Assembly (NCBI GenBank): GCA_938005545.1
Contig: CALKXV010000014.1
Location: forward strand, 102,080-166,079
Length of the DNA stretch: 64,000 nt
Reading direction: 5' to 3'
Source of the DNA: an uncultured Paracoccaceae bacterium
GTDB taxonomy: Bacteria > Pseudomonadota > Alphaproteobacteria > Rhodobacterales > Rhodobacteraceae
Below, piece by piece: positions 35,275 to 44,442 of the stretch; the stretch's first letter is position 1; every line of letters starts with the position of its first letter. Below the pieces are notes generated by a model that saw nothing but the letters and a program-made list of their open reading frames with translations, did no database searches and was not told the origin of the DNA. The translations under genes and the position numbers were made by a program.

Positions 35275-37236
35275 TCATTCCGCTGCCTCCAAAGCCTTTG
35301 TTTTTATTTCGAAAACCTTCGCTGACCGCACATCCAACGTAGCCTTGATCGATCCCTTGCGACCATCTTCATAAGTCACTTCTGTCTCGGTCGAAATCTT
35401 GTCCGATCCATCATAAAGCGCGCCGATCAGATCCGCGAATTTCTCGGCCACGATCTTGCGTCGCACTTTGCGCGTTCGGGTAATTTCGCCGTCATCCGCA
35501 TCCAACTCCTTGTGCAATATAAGGAAGCGATGCACCTGACATCCCGATAACATTTCGTCGGTCGACAGGCTCTTGTTCACCTCTTCGATATGGCCCTGGA
35601 TGGTGTCCAGCACCTTCGGGTGTCCCGCCAATTCCTGATAGGATCCATAGGCGATATTGTTCCGCTCGGCCCAGTTTCCCACAGCCGTCAGATCAATGTT
35701 GATAAATGCGGTGCATTCGTCGCGACCATCGCCGTGCACCACCGCCTCCAGAATGTTGGCAAAGAACTTCAACTTGTTTTCAACGTATTTCGGCGCAAAC
35801 AAGGCCCCGTTCGACAATTTTCCAACGTCCTTTACCCGGTCAATAATGCGCAAATGGCCTGAGCCTTCTTCGATAAACCCGGCATCCCCCGTTGCCACCC
35901 AACCTTCGTCATCCTTGGTCGACGCGGTGCTTTCGGCGTTTTTGTAGTATTCGACAAACACGCCCGGTGATCGGTAAAACACCTCGCCGGTGTCCGCGAT
36001 TTTCAATTCCACACCGGGGCTTGGCACACCAACCGTATCGACGCGCACCTCATTGTCGGGTTGTTGGGTGATAAAGACGCTGGCTTCCGTTTGACCGTAA
36101 AGTTGTTTCAGGTTGATCCCAAGCGAGCGCCAGAATTCGAACAACTCCGGCCCAATTGCCTCCCCCGCGGTGTAAGCAACCCGGACGTTCGACATGCCCG
36201 ACCGATTGCGCAGGGGGCCATACACAAACATGTCGCCCAGCCGATACTTAAACCTGTCCCACGCGCTGACGTCTTCGCCGTCCAATATCTTTGGCCCAAT
36301 GCGCCGCGCCAATTCCATCGCATTCGCGTAAAGCCTGCGTTTGAAGCGCCCTGCGTCTTCCATCCGAATCGTGATCGTGGTGATGTTTTCCTCGAAAAAC
36401 CGCGGTGGTGCAAAGAAATAGCTCGGCCCGATCTCGCGCAGATTGTCGTGCATGGTCGTCTCGCTTTCGGGGCAACACACACAAAACCCGCACCAATAGG
36501 CTTGACCGACGGCAAAGATGAAGTCACCGACCCAAGCCATTGGCAGATAAGCCAAAATGCTTTCATCCTTGGTCAACGCATCAAAATTGCCCGAAGCCTT
36601 TGAGGTTTCAATAATGTTCCGGTTCGACAGCACAACGCCCTTGGGTCGCCCGGTGGTTCCGCTGGTGTAAAGCATCACACAGGTGCTGTCTAAGTCGAGC
36701 CCATCCCGGCGGCGGATCAGTTCCGGCTCAAGTGCGCTTTGTTTTTTTCGCCCTTCCGCTTGTAAATCGGCAAATGATTTCAAATGGGCATGGTCGTACT
36801 TCCGAAGCCCCTTGCCATCGAGATAAACCACGTCCTTCAACCCCGGCAGCCGGTCTTTCACTTCGATTGTCTTGTCGACCTGTTCCTGATCTTCGACCAC
36901 CGCATAGGACGCACCACAGTGATCCAGCACGAACGCAATATCTTCGGCGACGCTGTCTTGGTAAACCGGTACCGGCACTGCACCCACCATCTGTGCAGCG
37001 ACCATGGACCAGTAAAAGTGTGGCCGGTTCCGCCCGATAATTGCAATGTGATCGCCCTCGGAAACGCCAAGGTCCAGAAAGCCGAGCGCAATGGCTTCGA
37101 TTTCGGCCCCGGTTTCCGCCCAGCTCCAGCTTTGCCAGATCCCATATTCCTTTTCGCGATAGGCGGGGTGGTGCCCAAATTCGCGAATATTCCGTGCCAA
37201 CAACGCCGGAATTGAACGAAGCTCACTTGACGCCAC
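35275..37236 (-). CDS. AMP-binding long-chain-type acyl-CoA ligase
   Basis: A 653-aa adenylate-forming enzyme. The P-loop is MLYTSGTTGRPKGVVLSN; the A5-type motif is LYGQTEAS; and the A7-A8 region is VATGDAGF followed by IIDRVKDVGKLSNGALFAP. The long-chain fatty-acid ligase type (FadD15/FAA-like) is suggested by the length and the C-terminal TRTRKVRRKIVAEKF. It starts with GTG, with GGGAGG nine bases upstream. It is the first gene of the acid-uptake cluster and is preceded by a TGAACG-type palindrome (37328-37341). Substrate is unknown; a fatty or aromatic acid fits. Confidence 0.87.
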   Translation of the reverse strand: MASSELRSIPALLARNIREFGHHPAYREKEYGIWQSWSWAETGAEIEAIALGFLDLGVSEGDHIAIIGRNRPHFYWSMVAAQMVGAVPVPVYQDSVAEDIAFVLDHCGASYAVVEDQEQVDKTIEVKDRLPGLKDVVYLDGKGLRKYDHAHLKSFADLQAEGRKKQSALEPELIRRRDGLDLDSTCVMLYTSGTTGRPKGVVLSNRNIIETSKASGNFDALTKDESILAYLPMAWVGDFIFAVGQAYWCGFCVCCPESETTMHDNLREIGPSYFFAPPRFFEENITTITIRMEDAGRFKRRLYANAMELARRIGPKILDGEDVSAWDRFKYRLGDMFVYGPLRNRSGMSNVRVAYTAGEAIGPELFEFWRSLGINLKQLYGQTEASVFITQQPDNEVRVDTVGVPSPGVELKIADTGEVFYRSPGVFVEYYKNAESTASTKDDEGWVATGDAGFIEEGSGHLRIIDRVKDVGKLSNGALFAPKYVENKLKFFANILEAVVHGDGRDECTAFINIDLTAVGNWAERNNIAYGSYQELAGHPKVLDTIQGHIEEVNKSLSTDEMLSGCQVHRFLILHKELDADDGEITRTRKVRRKIVAEKFADLIGALYDGSDKISTETEVTYEDGRKGSIKATLDVRSAKVFEIKTKALEAAE

Positions 37237-37327
37237 GCTGGTAGACCTCCCTTAAGCTCGCATTCTGTTGGCGAGTCTCTTTAGACTTAGGGTGCGTTCA
37301 TAGTTCGCGAAGGTCAACGGCATTTTA

Positions 37328-37341
37328 TGAACGCTCGTTCA
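37328..37341. promoter_or_regulatory. Palindrome TGAACG-CT-CGTTCA, TetR-type operator candidate
   Basis: A perfect 6+6 inverted repeat with a 2-bp centre, about 90 bp upstream of the acyl-CoA ligase GTG start. A similar repeat (TTGAACG-T-CGTTCAA) occurs upstream of the DUF2157 gene at 44200. Half-sites of this kind are typical of TetR-family regulators of fatty-acid or acyl-CoA genes, but no such regulator gene lies in the window, so the identity of the binding protein is inference. Confidence 0.6.
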
Positions 37342-37375
37342 ATTAATTTTGTTGACAGATTAAATCTGGTTACAT

Positions 37376-38188
37376 TCAACCACCTGCAACGCGTTCATCC
37401 GCGGTCCGCATCGCGATACTTCGCTTTGTCACCACCGAGGCAATCAGCACGCCAATGGTCACTAACCCAATGAAAATTGTGGATAATGCATTGATCTCGG
37501 GGCTGACACCCAATCGCACAGAAGAATAAACCTTGATCGGAAGCGTCGTTGCCGATGGCCCGGCCGTGAAGGATGCGATCACCAGATCGTCCAGCGACAA
37601 TGTGAAGGCCAACAGCCACCCCGCCATCACCGCAGGTGCAACAATCGGCAGTGTGACCAGCCGAAACGCTTGGAACGGTGTGCACCCCAGATCCAACGCG
37701 GCCTCTTCCAGTGATTTGTCGAAACTGACCAAACGCGACGAGACGACGACAGATACATAGCACATCGAAAAGGTTGTATGCGCCAGAACGATGGTCAAAA
37801 CACCCCTGTCCAAGCCAATGGCGATGAACAACAGCAAAAGCGAAAGGCCAGTGATCACTTCGGGCATCACCAAAGGCGCATAAATCATTCCGGAAAACAG
37901 CGTGCGCCCCGCAAAGCGTCCGCGTCTGATCAGCGCATAGGCCGCCATCGTGCCCAGAACCGTCGCCAGAGTGGATGAGAATACACCGACCTTCACAGTC
38001 ACCCAAGCCGCGTCCAGAAACGCCTCATTCTGCAACAGCTCGCCGTACCACTTCGTCGAAAACCCGGCCCAGACCGTCACCAATCGCGACGCATTAAAGC
38101 TGTAGACGACCAGGACCACCATCGGGATGTACAAAAACGCGATCCCAAGCGTCAGCGATACGATATTGAACCCCGAGAACCGCCTCAT
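37376..38188 (-). CDS. potC: Polyamine ABC transporter permease (PotC-like)
   Basis: A 270-aa inner-membrane permease with six predicted helices. The segments FLYIPMVVLVVYSFNAS and the EAA loop (SLEEAALDLGCTPFQAFRLVTLPIVAPAV) are PotC-like, with FTLSLDDLVIASFTAGP after it. The ATG at 38188 overlaps the potB stop by 4 nt. With potB, potA and the binding protein it forms a complete spermidine/putrescine-type importer. Confidence 0.9.
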   Translation of the reverse strand: MRRFSGFNIVSLTLGIAFLYIPMVVLVVYSFNASRLVTVWAGFSTKWYGELLQNEAFLDAAWVTVKVGVFSSTLATVLGTMAAYALIRRGRFAGRTLFSGMIYAPLVMPEVITGLSLLLLFIAIGLDRGVLTIVLAHTTFSMCYVSVVVSSRLVSFDKSLEEAALDLGCTPFQAFRLVTLPIVAPAVMAGWLLAFTLSLDDLVIASFTAGPSATTLPIKVYSSVRLGVSPEINALSTIFIGLVTIGVLIASVVTKRSIAMRTADERVAGG

Positions 38189-39072
38189 CCTTCGGTCTCG
38201 CGACTGGCCACTTCCTGACGCTGAAACAGAATGATCGGAATCACGAGGATCAGGAGAAGGATGATCGCAACCGCGCTGGCCACGGGCCAGTCCCGATTGG
38301 AAAAAAACTCCTCCCACAGAACTTTGCCGATCATAAGCGTGCTGGACCCGCCCAACAACGACGGGATCACAAACTCACCCACCGCCGGGATAAAGACCAG
38401 AAAACAGCCCGCGATCACGCCCGGACGCGCCAACGGCAGGGTAACGATCCAGAAAGCCGAAAGACGCGAACACCCCAAATCCTCTGCGGCTTCGACATAC
38501 GACGGGTCCATCCGTTCGAGCGAGGCATAGATCGGCAAAATCATGAACGGCAGATAGGTGTAAACAATGCCGATATAAACGGCGACGTTCGTGTTCAGAA
38601 TGACCAAGGGTTCGGTGATAAACCCGGACCAGATCAGGAACTGGTTCAACAGTCCTTCATTCGACAGGATGCCCATCCAAGCATAAACCCGGATCAGAAA
38701 ACTGGTCCAAAATGGCAGGATCACCAACATCAAAAGCGCGGGACGCCAATCATCGCGGGCACGTGCCATTGCATAGGCAATCGGCAGCCCAACGGCCAAA
38801 GTGATCAGAGTCGAAACCACTGCGATCTGAAGCGACGATAGATAGGCCTTCCAATAAAGATCGTCACTGGTCAGGAAAACGAAGTTCTCAAAATCAAGCC
38901 CACCAAAGAAATTCCTCACCCCTTGCCATCCTTCGCTTAGTTCAAGCGTCGGCGTATAGGGTGGAATGGCGATGGCGATATCGCTGAACGAAATTTTCAG
39001 AACGATCAGAAACGGCACCAAAAACAGCGCTAAAAGCCAAATGTATGGTATGACGGTAAAGGCGCGTTTCAC
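38185..39072 (-). CDS. potB: Polyamine ABC transporter permease (PotB-like)
   Basis: A 295-aa inner-membrane permease. It shows the ILPFWTSFLIRVYAWM segment characteristic of PotB, and an EAA loop (SYVEAAEDLGCSRLSAFWIVTLPLARPGV). I choose a GTG at 39072 because the first hydrophobic helix (FTVIPYIWLLALFLVPF) begins just after it and upstream codons overlap the potA 3' end. The longer frame to 39171 is less likely. It overlaps potC by 4 nt. Confidence 0.88.
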   Translation of the reverse strand: MKRAFTVIPYIWLLALFLVPFLIVLKISFSDIAIAIPPYTPTLELSEGWQGVRNFFGGLDFENFVFLTSDDLYWKAYLSSLQIAVVSTLITLAVGLPIAYAMARARDDWRPALLMLVILPFWTSFLIRVYAWMGILSNEGLLNQFLIWSGFITEPLVILNTNVAVYIGIVYTYLPFMILPIYASLERMDPSYVEAAEDLGCSRLSAFWIVTLPLARPGVIAGCFLVFIPAVGEFVIPSLLGGSSTLMIGKVLWEEFFSNRDWPVASAVAIILLLILVIPIILFQRQEVASRETEG

Positions 39073-39118
39073 AGCACTGCGCCCGATAAAGGCCCTGGGT
39101 TGGAAGCCGCGCGCGCGC

Positions 39119-40237
39119 TCATGTCGGCAACACCAGTCCTGCGGTATCCGACCAAGACAACCACACGTCATCCTCCCACGTCAGTTCCCGGCGTGACAGA
39201 CGGGATCGATTGCCAACTTCGCACGTCATGACCGGCCCCTCGGGCAGCTTGACGTGGTACGTCGACAGGTTCCCCAAGTATCCGATGTCGATAATCTTGC
39301 CCTGCACCCGGTTGCGCGCCTCGGGCATTTCCCGACCGATAGCGATTTTTTCCGGCCGGATCGCAAAGCTCGCAGCCGTATCCGCTTTGACGCCCCCGCC
39401 CGGTTGACCCAAAAGCGTGCCCTGCCCTTCGGCCCAAGCCAGTTCGGCCATATCGCCGACTTGTGTTGCGCGACCGGGAATTAGGTTCACATCGCCAATA
39501 AAATCAGCCACATAAACCGAATTGGGTTGCTCGTAAATCTGATCGGGCGGATCGACCTGCACCAGCTTTCCATGATTCATGACGGCCACCCGGCTGGCAA
39601 CGGTCATGGCCTCTTCCTGATCATGGGTCACAATCACAAAGGTGGTGCCGGTGCGCTCCTGAATATCCATCAATTCAAACTGGGTTTCCTGGCGTAACTT
39701 CTTGTCCAGTGCCCCCAAAGGTTCGTCCAATAACAACAGTTTCGGCGCCTTCGCCAGGGATCGGGCCAAAGCCACCCGTTGACGTTGCCCGCCCGACAAT
39801 TGATGCGGTTTCCGGCGCGCCAAAGCATCAAGCTGGGTCAGTTTCAGCATCTCATCGACACACGCCGCCAGCTTGTCTTTCGCCATGCCTTCCCGCTTCA
39901 ACCCAAACCCGACATTGTCCCAAACCGTCAAATGCGGAAACAGCGCATAGCTTTGGAACATCATATTCACGGGCCGCCGGTTCGGCGCAACGCCGCCCAT
40001 ATCCTGACCATCAATGGTGACGCGGCCCGCCGATGGCGTTTCAAACCCCGCCAACATACGCATCAACGTGGTCTTTCCACAGCCCGACGGGCCCAGCAGC
40101 GCAAAAAACTCGCGCGGGAATATATCGATGGATAAATCGTCGATCGCCGTGAAATCGCCGAAACGTTTCGTCACCTGCTCAATACGAATGAGCGGCGTTG
40201 CAGTTTCGTCAGTCCAAGGTGCAAAGGGTTCATTCAT
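39119..40237 (-). CDS. potA: Polyamine ABC transporter ATP-binding protein
   Basis: A 372-aa ABC ATPase: Walker A GPSGCGKTT; the NMMFQSYALFPHLTVWDNV Q-loop; the LSGGQRQRVALARSLA signature; Walker B LLLLDEPLGALD; and the H-loop VTHDQEEA. A C-terminal TOBE-type regulatory domain (SFAIRPEKIAIGREMPEA) is present, as in PotA. It precedes potB by 46 bp and follows the binding-protein gene by 48 bp on the minus strand. Confidence 0.94.
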   Translation of the reverse strand: MNEPFAPWTDETATPLIRIEQVTKRFGDFTAIDDLSIDIFPREFFALLGPSGCGKTTLMRMLAGFETPSAGRVTIDGQDMGGVAPNRRPVNMMFQSYALFPHLTVWDNVGFGLKREGMAKDKLAACVDEMLKLTQLDALARRKPHQLSGGQRQRVALARSLAKAPKLLLLDEPLGALDKKLRQETQFELMDIQERTGTTFVIVTHDQEEAMTVASRVAVMNHGKLVQVDPPDQIYEQPNSVYVADFIGDVNLIPGRATQVGDMAELAWAEGQGTLLGQPGGGVKADTAASFAIRPEKIAIGREMPEARNRVQGKIIDIGYLGNLSTYHVKLPEGPVMTCEVGNRSRLSRRELTWEDDVWLSWSDTAGLVLPT

Positions 40238-40285
40238 GCGACAAGCAACAGACGGCCCCGACCAGGGGCCGCCCGTTTGATCACG

Positions 40286-41368
40286 TTAGGTGCCGGATTT
40301 GATCTTGGTCCAAAGCCGCGTCACCGTTCGTTGGGTTTTTGCATCCAGCGGGACCGGTGTGTATAGCGTTTCCAGCGTTTCGTCGTCCGGATAGATCGCC
40401 GTGTCGCCGATCACGTCTTCCGCCAGAAACTCCTGGCTCGCCTTGTTGCCATTGGCGAAATACACATAGTTCGACGCCGCCGCCATATTCTGGGCATCCA
40501 GAATAAAGTCGATAAATTTATGCGCGCCTTCAGGGTTCGGCGCATCCACTGGGATGGCCATCATATCGAACCACATCAATGCCCCTTCTTTCGGTGCGTT
40601 ATAGGCCACTTCGACCCCGTTGTCGGCTTCGGCGGCACGGTCACGTGCCTGCAAGACATCCCCCGACCATCCAACAGCCACGCAGATATCGCCATTGGCC
40701 AAGGCCGAGATATACTCCGACGAATGGAATTTCGTGATAAAGGGCCGCACCGCCAACAAGGCCTCACCGGCTTGCGCGATTTCATCGGGATCCGTGCTGT
40801 TCGGGTTAAGACCCAAATAGGTCAAAGCCGCCGGAATAACTTCGGTTGGCGCATCCAGAAAATAGACGCCGCAGGCCGAAAGCATTTCCATGTTCGCCGG
40901 ATCCATCACCAGCGACAGCGAATTGATCGGTGCATCAGCGCCCAGAATTTCCGTCACCTTGCCCACGTTCACACCAATGCCCGTGGTGCCCCACATATAG
41001 TTGATCGCGTGCTCGCCGTTCGGATCATATGTATCCGTCCGCGACTGGATCACATCCCACTGATTGCCTGCGTTCGAAAGTTGCGAATAATCCAAAGGCT
41101 GGAACGCACCTGCTTGAATCTGACGCTGCAAAAAATCTGCCGTCGGCACCACAACATCATAGCCCGAACCGCCTGCCAACATCTTGGTTTCCAGAACCTC
41201 GTTGGAATCAAAGACATCATAGATCAGCTTGATCCCTGTCTCTTCCTCAAACTTCGTCAGCAGCTCTTCGTCGATGTAGTCGGACCAATTGTAAACCCGC
41301 ACTTCTTCAGCAAATGTCGCGCTGGCCAAAATGCCTGTCGCAACCGCAGTCGCCATCATCATTTTCAT
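40286..41368 (-). CDS. Extracellular polyamine-binding protein (PotF/PotD-like)
   Basis: A 360-aa periplasmic binding protein with signal peptide MKMMMATAVATGILASATFAE. The mature start EEVRVYNWSDYIDEELLTKFEEETGIK is typical of PotF/PotD, where Trp and Ser residues line the polyamine site. Later segments WGTTGIGVNVGKV and VAVGWSGDVLQARDRA also match. It most resembles putrescine-binding PotF types, but spermidine cannot be excluded. The divergent aminotransferase gene starts 101 bp away, so the gap (41369-41469) carries both promoters. Confidence 0.9.
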   Translation of the reverse strand: MKMMMATAVATGILASATFAEEVRVYNWSDYIDEELLTKFEEETGIKLIYDVFDSNEVLETKMLAGGSGYDVVVPTADFLQRQIQAGAFQPLDYSQLSNAGNQWDVIQSRTDTYDPNGEHAINYMWGTTGIGVNVGKVTEILGADAPINSLSLVMDPANMEMLSACGVYFLDAPTEVIPAALTYLGLNPNSTDPDEIAQAGEALLAVRPFITKFHSSEYISALANGDICVAVGWSGDVLQARDRAAEADNGVEVAYNAPKEGALMWFDMMAIPVDAPNPEGAHKFIDFILDAQNMAAASNYVYFANGNKASQEFLAEDVIGDTAIYPDDETLETLYTPVPLDAKTQRTVTRLWTKIKSGT

Positions 41369-41469
41369 GTGTATTACTCCCCATTGGTATCTTCGCGCGA
41401 AATTTGTGCCTAATCTGGCAAGATACACAAGAGATACTTGATCACATATCCGACGAAGGACACGGGGCC

Positions 41470-42864
41470 ATGAACCAGATCACAAACACAAGGCCCACGG
41501 CCGAATTGCAAGCACTGGACGCGGCACATCACATCCATCCCTTTACCGCTCAGGCCGCCTTAGCAAAAAAAGGCACTTTGGTGATCCGCGAGGCCAATGG
41601 CGTCTGGCTGACCGACAGCGACGGCAATCCCATTTTGGACGGGATGGCCGGGCTCTGGTGCGTCAACATAGGGTATGGTCGCCACGAACTGGCCGATGCC
41701 GCTGCACGTCAAATGCGCGAATTGCCCTATTACAACGCGTTTTTTCAAACATCCCACGTGCCGGTGATCGAATTGTCGGCGCGTCTGGCCGAATTAATTC
41801 CGGGCAATCTGAACCAAACCTTCTTTGCCTCTTCGGGGTCCGAAGCCAATGACACCAATATGCGTCTTGTACGCCGTTACTGGGATTTGAGAGGCAAGCC
41901 GGAAAAGACAATCTTTGTCAGCCGCAAAAATGCCTACCACGGGTCATCCATGGGCAGCGCGTCCCTTGGTGGCATGGCCGCGATGCATTCCCAGGGCGGG
42001 TTGCCGATCCCCGACGTTCACCACATCGGCCAGCCCAATTGGTACGCCGAAGGCGGCGACATGAGCCCCGAAGACTTCGGCCTGTTGCGCGCACGTGAAT
42101 TGGAAACGGCCATCGAACAGATGGGCGAAGACCGCATTGCAGCCTTCATCGGCGAACCGATCCAAGGGGCCGGTGGCGTGATTGTTCCACCCAGCACGTA
42201 TTGGCCCGAAATCCAGCGCATCTGCGACGCCCATGACATCTTGCTCATCGCGGATGAGGTGATTTGCGGCTTCGGGCGTACCGGCAATTGGTTTGGCCAC
42301 GAAACGGTCGGGATCACGCCAGACATCATCACAATCGCAAAAGGTCTTTCGTCTGGATATCAACCAATCGGTGGATCGGTCGTGTCCGATGACGTCGCGG
42401 CGGTTCTCGGTCGTGATGATTTCCATCACGGCTACACCTATTCTGGTCATCCCGTGGCCTGCGCAGTTGCCTTGGAAAACCTGCGCATTCTGGACGAAGA
42501 AAACATCATCGATCACGTCCGCAACGTGGCTGGCCCGCATCTGAAATCAATATGGACCGCATTTGCCGACCACGCGCTTGTCGGCGAAGCCAGCATCTGC
42601 GGCATGATGGCGTCCCTCGCGCTCACCCCCGACAAAGCGGCACGTGCGGGCTTTAAGGCGGGGCCGGGCACCGCCGGGTTGATTGCGCGCGACTTTGCTT
42701 TTGCCAACGGATTGGTGATGCGCCATGTCTACGACCGGTTGGTGATCTCACCACCCTTGATCATGACAACGGGCGAAATCGATACCCTTGCAGACCGGGT
42801 TGAAAAGACGCTGGATCAAACTCTGGCCAGGCTGAAATCAGACGGACTTTTCGAACCCGCCTAA
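41470..42864 (+). CDS. Class III aminotransferase, probable putrescine/polyamine-pyruvate aminotransferase
   Basis: A 464-aa PLP enzyme. The PLP lysine is K291 (IAKGLSSG), with D262 in ADEVICGFGRTG. The start is LWCVNIGYGRHELADAAARQM, and SSGSEANDTNMRLVRRY is the phosphate-binding region. The length and motif spelling are like SpuC/omega-aminotransferases that convert putrescine and pyruvate to 4-aminobutanal and alanine. The gene is divergent from a polyamine importer, which supports this role. A start at the ATG at 41470 is fixed by the family N terminus. Confidence 0.87.
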   Translation: MNQITNTRPTAELQALDAAHHIHPFTAQAALAKKGTLVIREANGVWLTDSDGNPILDGMAGLWCVNIGYGRHELADAAARQMRELPYYNAFFQTSHVPVIELSARLAELIPGNLNQTFFASSGSEANDTNMRLVRRYWDLRGKPEKTIFVSRKNAYHGSSMGSASLGGMAAMHSQGGLPIPDVHHIGQPNWYAEGGDMSPEDFGLLRARELETAIEQMGEDRIAAFIGEPIQGAGGVIVPPSTYWPEIQRICDAHDILLIADEVICGFGRTGNWFGHETVGITPDIITIAKGLSSGYQPIGGSVVSDDVAAVLGRDDFHHGYTYSGHPVACAVALENLRILDEENIIDHVRNVAGPHLKSIWTAFADHALVGEASICGMMASLALTPDKAARAGFKAGPGTAGLIARDFAFANGLVMRHVYDRLVISPPLIMTTGEIDTLADRVEKTLDQTLARLKSDGLFEPA

Positions 42865-42866
42865 AC

Positions 42867-42889
42867 CACCCGCGACGCGTCCGCGGGTG
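42867..42889. terminator. GC-rich inverted repeat after aminotransferase
   Basis: CACCCGCG (42867-42874) and CGCGGGTG (42882-42889) make an 8-bp stem with a 7-base loop, three bases after the aminotransferase stop. There is no T-run, so it may be a weak terminator or an mRNA-stabilising hairpin. Confidence 0.4.
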
Positions 42890-42944
42890 CAGGGAACCAA
42901 CATCCCGGTCGGCGGCTCATAAAACGCGTGCCTCGAACCGAGGC

Positions 42945-44150
42945 TCAATGTGACAGCATCTGGCGGTTGGTCAGGTGCTGGTTCCACCGCCACAATCCCC
43001 ATGCCATTGGGATCGCCGCCAATCCGCCAATGGCCCAGGCCAGCGGTTCATCGCCATAGCTTTCAAGCATCTGCGTATAGGCGTGGATGCCACCGAAGGT
43101 CATCGCGGCATTGAACAGCCCGCGCTTGTTGGCATGCGCCGCCCAGAATGCGCCCATGGCCAAAAGCACCGCCCATATCACTGTGAAGACATGTTCGGAT
43201 ATCTCCACAAAACGAGCCTCGAAAGCTTCGCGTTCTGCATTGAACAGAGCACGTCCGTTTTCCGCCCCATAGACGTCGCTATCAAAGACCGGGCCTTCGA
43301 AAAGACTGGCGCCGACGACGTCGCCAAACAGCGAACCAACCAGAAAGGCAAGGTTCGCCACCACTGCGGCCATAATAGCCAAGACGCCAAGGTGTCGTCC
43401 TACGTGGGCGTTCATACGGGTCGCGCCCCAAAGACAGATACCGATCAATGCGGCCATCTGAAGGATCGTCAGCGTCGGTTCAGGCGAATAAAACACATAA
43501 GCGGCATGAAAATAGCTCGTGCCGGTTTCCAACATCTGGGCAAAGGGAAAAATCGCAAACACAGTCACTGTGCGCACATTGGTCAATGTCCCCGCCAATG
43601 CGATGACAATTGCACTATACCCAAAGGCCGCAGCTTTGGTCCAGCCGTCCACGTACTGGAACGCCATCAACAAGCCCGACAAATGAAGCCCCACGCCCAT
43701 CAAAAGCACCGCACCCGCCACAAAACCAAGTCTTGGGGCACCCTTTTCAAAGACGTACCAAGAAACCGCTGCAATCAAGGCTCCGGCGATCAGCATCACC
43801 GGTTCTGCGATATCGCCAAACTTGTCCGCCAGTTCGATGCCCGCGCCGGCGATCAACATTCCTGCGCCCACAAGGGCCGCTGCATTGCCAAGCATCCGGT
43901 AGAGGTCTGAACTCGCCAGCAACACCCAAATTCCCATGGCCAGAAAAAACCCACCTGCCACAGCAACCGCCAGCGCATCTGCCAGCCAAAAAATCAGACC
44001 CAGTGTGGCCGCGATGGTACCCACCAAAAGGACAGCATTCACCGCCACCGACACCATCGTATCACGAGACCGACGTGCGATTTCAGCGGCTTGGTCCGGC
44101 GAAAGTATCCCCTCGTCCAGCAATTGTTCGGTATCCACGACATGAGGCAT
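42945..44150 (-). CDS. DUF2157 domain-containing membrane protein
   Basis: A 401-aa multi-spanning membrane protein. The N-terminal 35 residues form a soluble helical part (LLDEGILSPDQAAEIARRS), followed by about ten hydrophobic helices. The DUF2157 signature is the N-terminal helix leading into SVAVNAVLLVGTIAATLGLIFWLA. A soluble-looking insert (residues about 265-305) contains an acidic patch. Function is unknown. Two GAACG-type palindromes lie 18-65 bp upstream of its start, so regulation is likely. The downstream neighbour is convergent. Confidence 0.75.
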   Translation of the reverse strand: MPHVVDTEQLLDEGILSPDQAAEIARRSRDTMVSVAVNAVLLVGTIAATLGLIFWLADALAVAVAGGFFLAMGIWVLLASSDLYRMLGNAAALVGAGMLIAGAGIELADKFGDIAEPVMLIAGALIAAVSWYVFEKGAPRLGFVAGAVLLMGVGLHLSGLLMAFQYVDGWTKAAAFGYSAIVIALAGTLTNVRTVTVFAIFPFAQMLETGTSYFHAAYVFYSPEPTLTILQMAALIGICLWGATRMNAHVGRHLGVLAIMAAVVANLAFLVGSLFGDVVGASLFEGPVFDSDVYGAENGRALFNAEREAFEARFVEISEHVFTVIWAVLLAMGAFWAAHANKRGLFNAAMTFGGIHAYTQMLESYGDEPLAWAIGGLAAIPMAWGLWRWNQHLTNRQMLSH

Positions 44151-44167
44151 GGTGTGATTCCCTAAAA

Positions 44168-44214
44168 TGAACCTTGTTCACAAAATAGATATCGGAAGTT
44201 TGAACGTCGTTCAA
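44168..44214. promoter_or_regulatory. Pair of palindromes upstream of DUF2157
   Basis: TGAAC-CTT-GTTCA at 44168-44180 and TTGAACG-T-CGTTCAA at 44200-44214. Their centres are 33 bp apart, about three helical turns. The second is the same half-site as the palindrome at 37328. This spacing suits cooperative dimer binding by one regulator. The second palindrome also overlaps the stop of the racemase relic. Confidence 0.6.
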
Positions 44215-44442
44215 CTATTTTTTGAGAATTCAGATCTTATGGCCAGCCTGCCGGACGCAGCCCGGTTGGCCGGTGCATGGGGCGTTATATTGGTGCATTC
44301 CAACACGATGGCCCATATATCAGGGTATTTTTCGACCATGTCTTTGGCGGCGGCTACGTTGTCGGCCTCGGCCGCCATGCCCCATATCACCCAAGATACG
44401 CAAAAACCGGGCCTCCAGCATCAAAATGCCCAATGAGGCACC
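44211..44442 (-). pseudogene. Decayed Asp/Glu/hydantoin racemase relic
   Basis: On the minus strand the sequence 44442-44375 reads ASLGILMLEARFLRILGDMG, matching the N-terminal region of Asp/Glu racemase-family proteins (GILMLDTRFPRIPGDIG type). In a second frame, 44377-44211 reads AAEADNVAAAKDMV, YPDIWAIVLECTNITPHA, then a stop; ECTN is the conserved cysteine motif of the C-terminal catalytic half. An intact gene is about 230-250 codons, so roughly two thirds are missing internally and the two ends are out of frame. It is therefore a deletion relic. It lies just upstream of a DadA-like amino-acid oxidoreductase. Confidence 0.7.

Noticed and set aside
44167..44436. 89-codon plus-strand frame
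   Set aside because: The opposite strand shows a clear racemase relic; the plus frame is its shadow.
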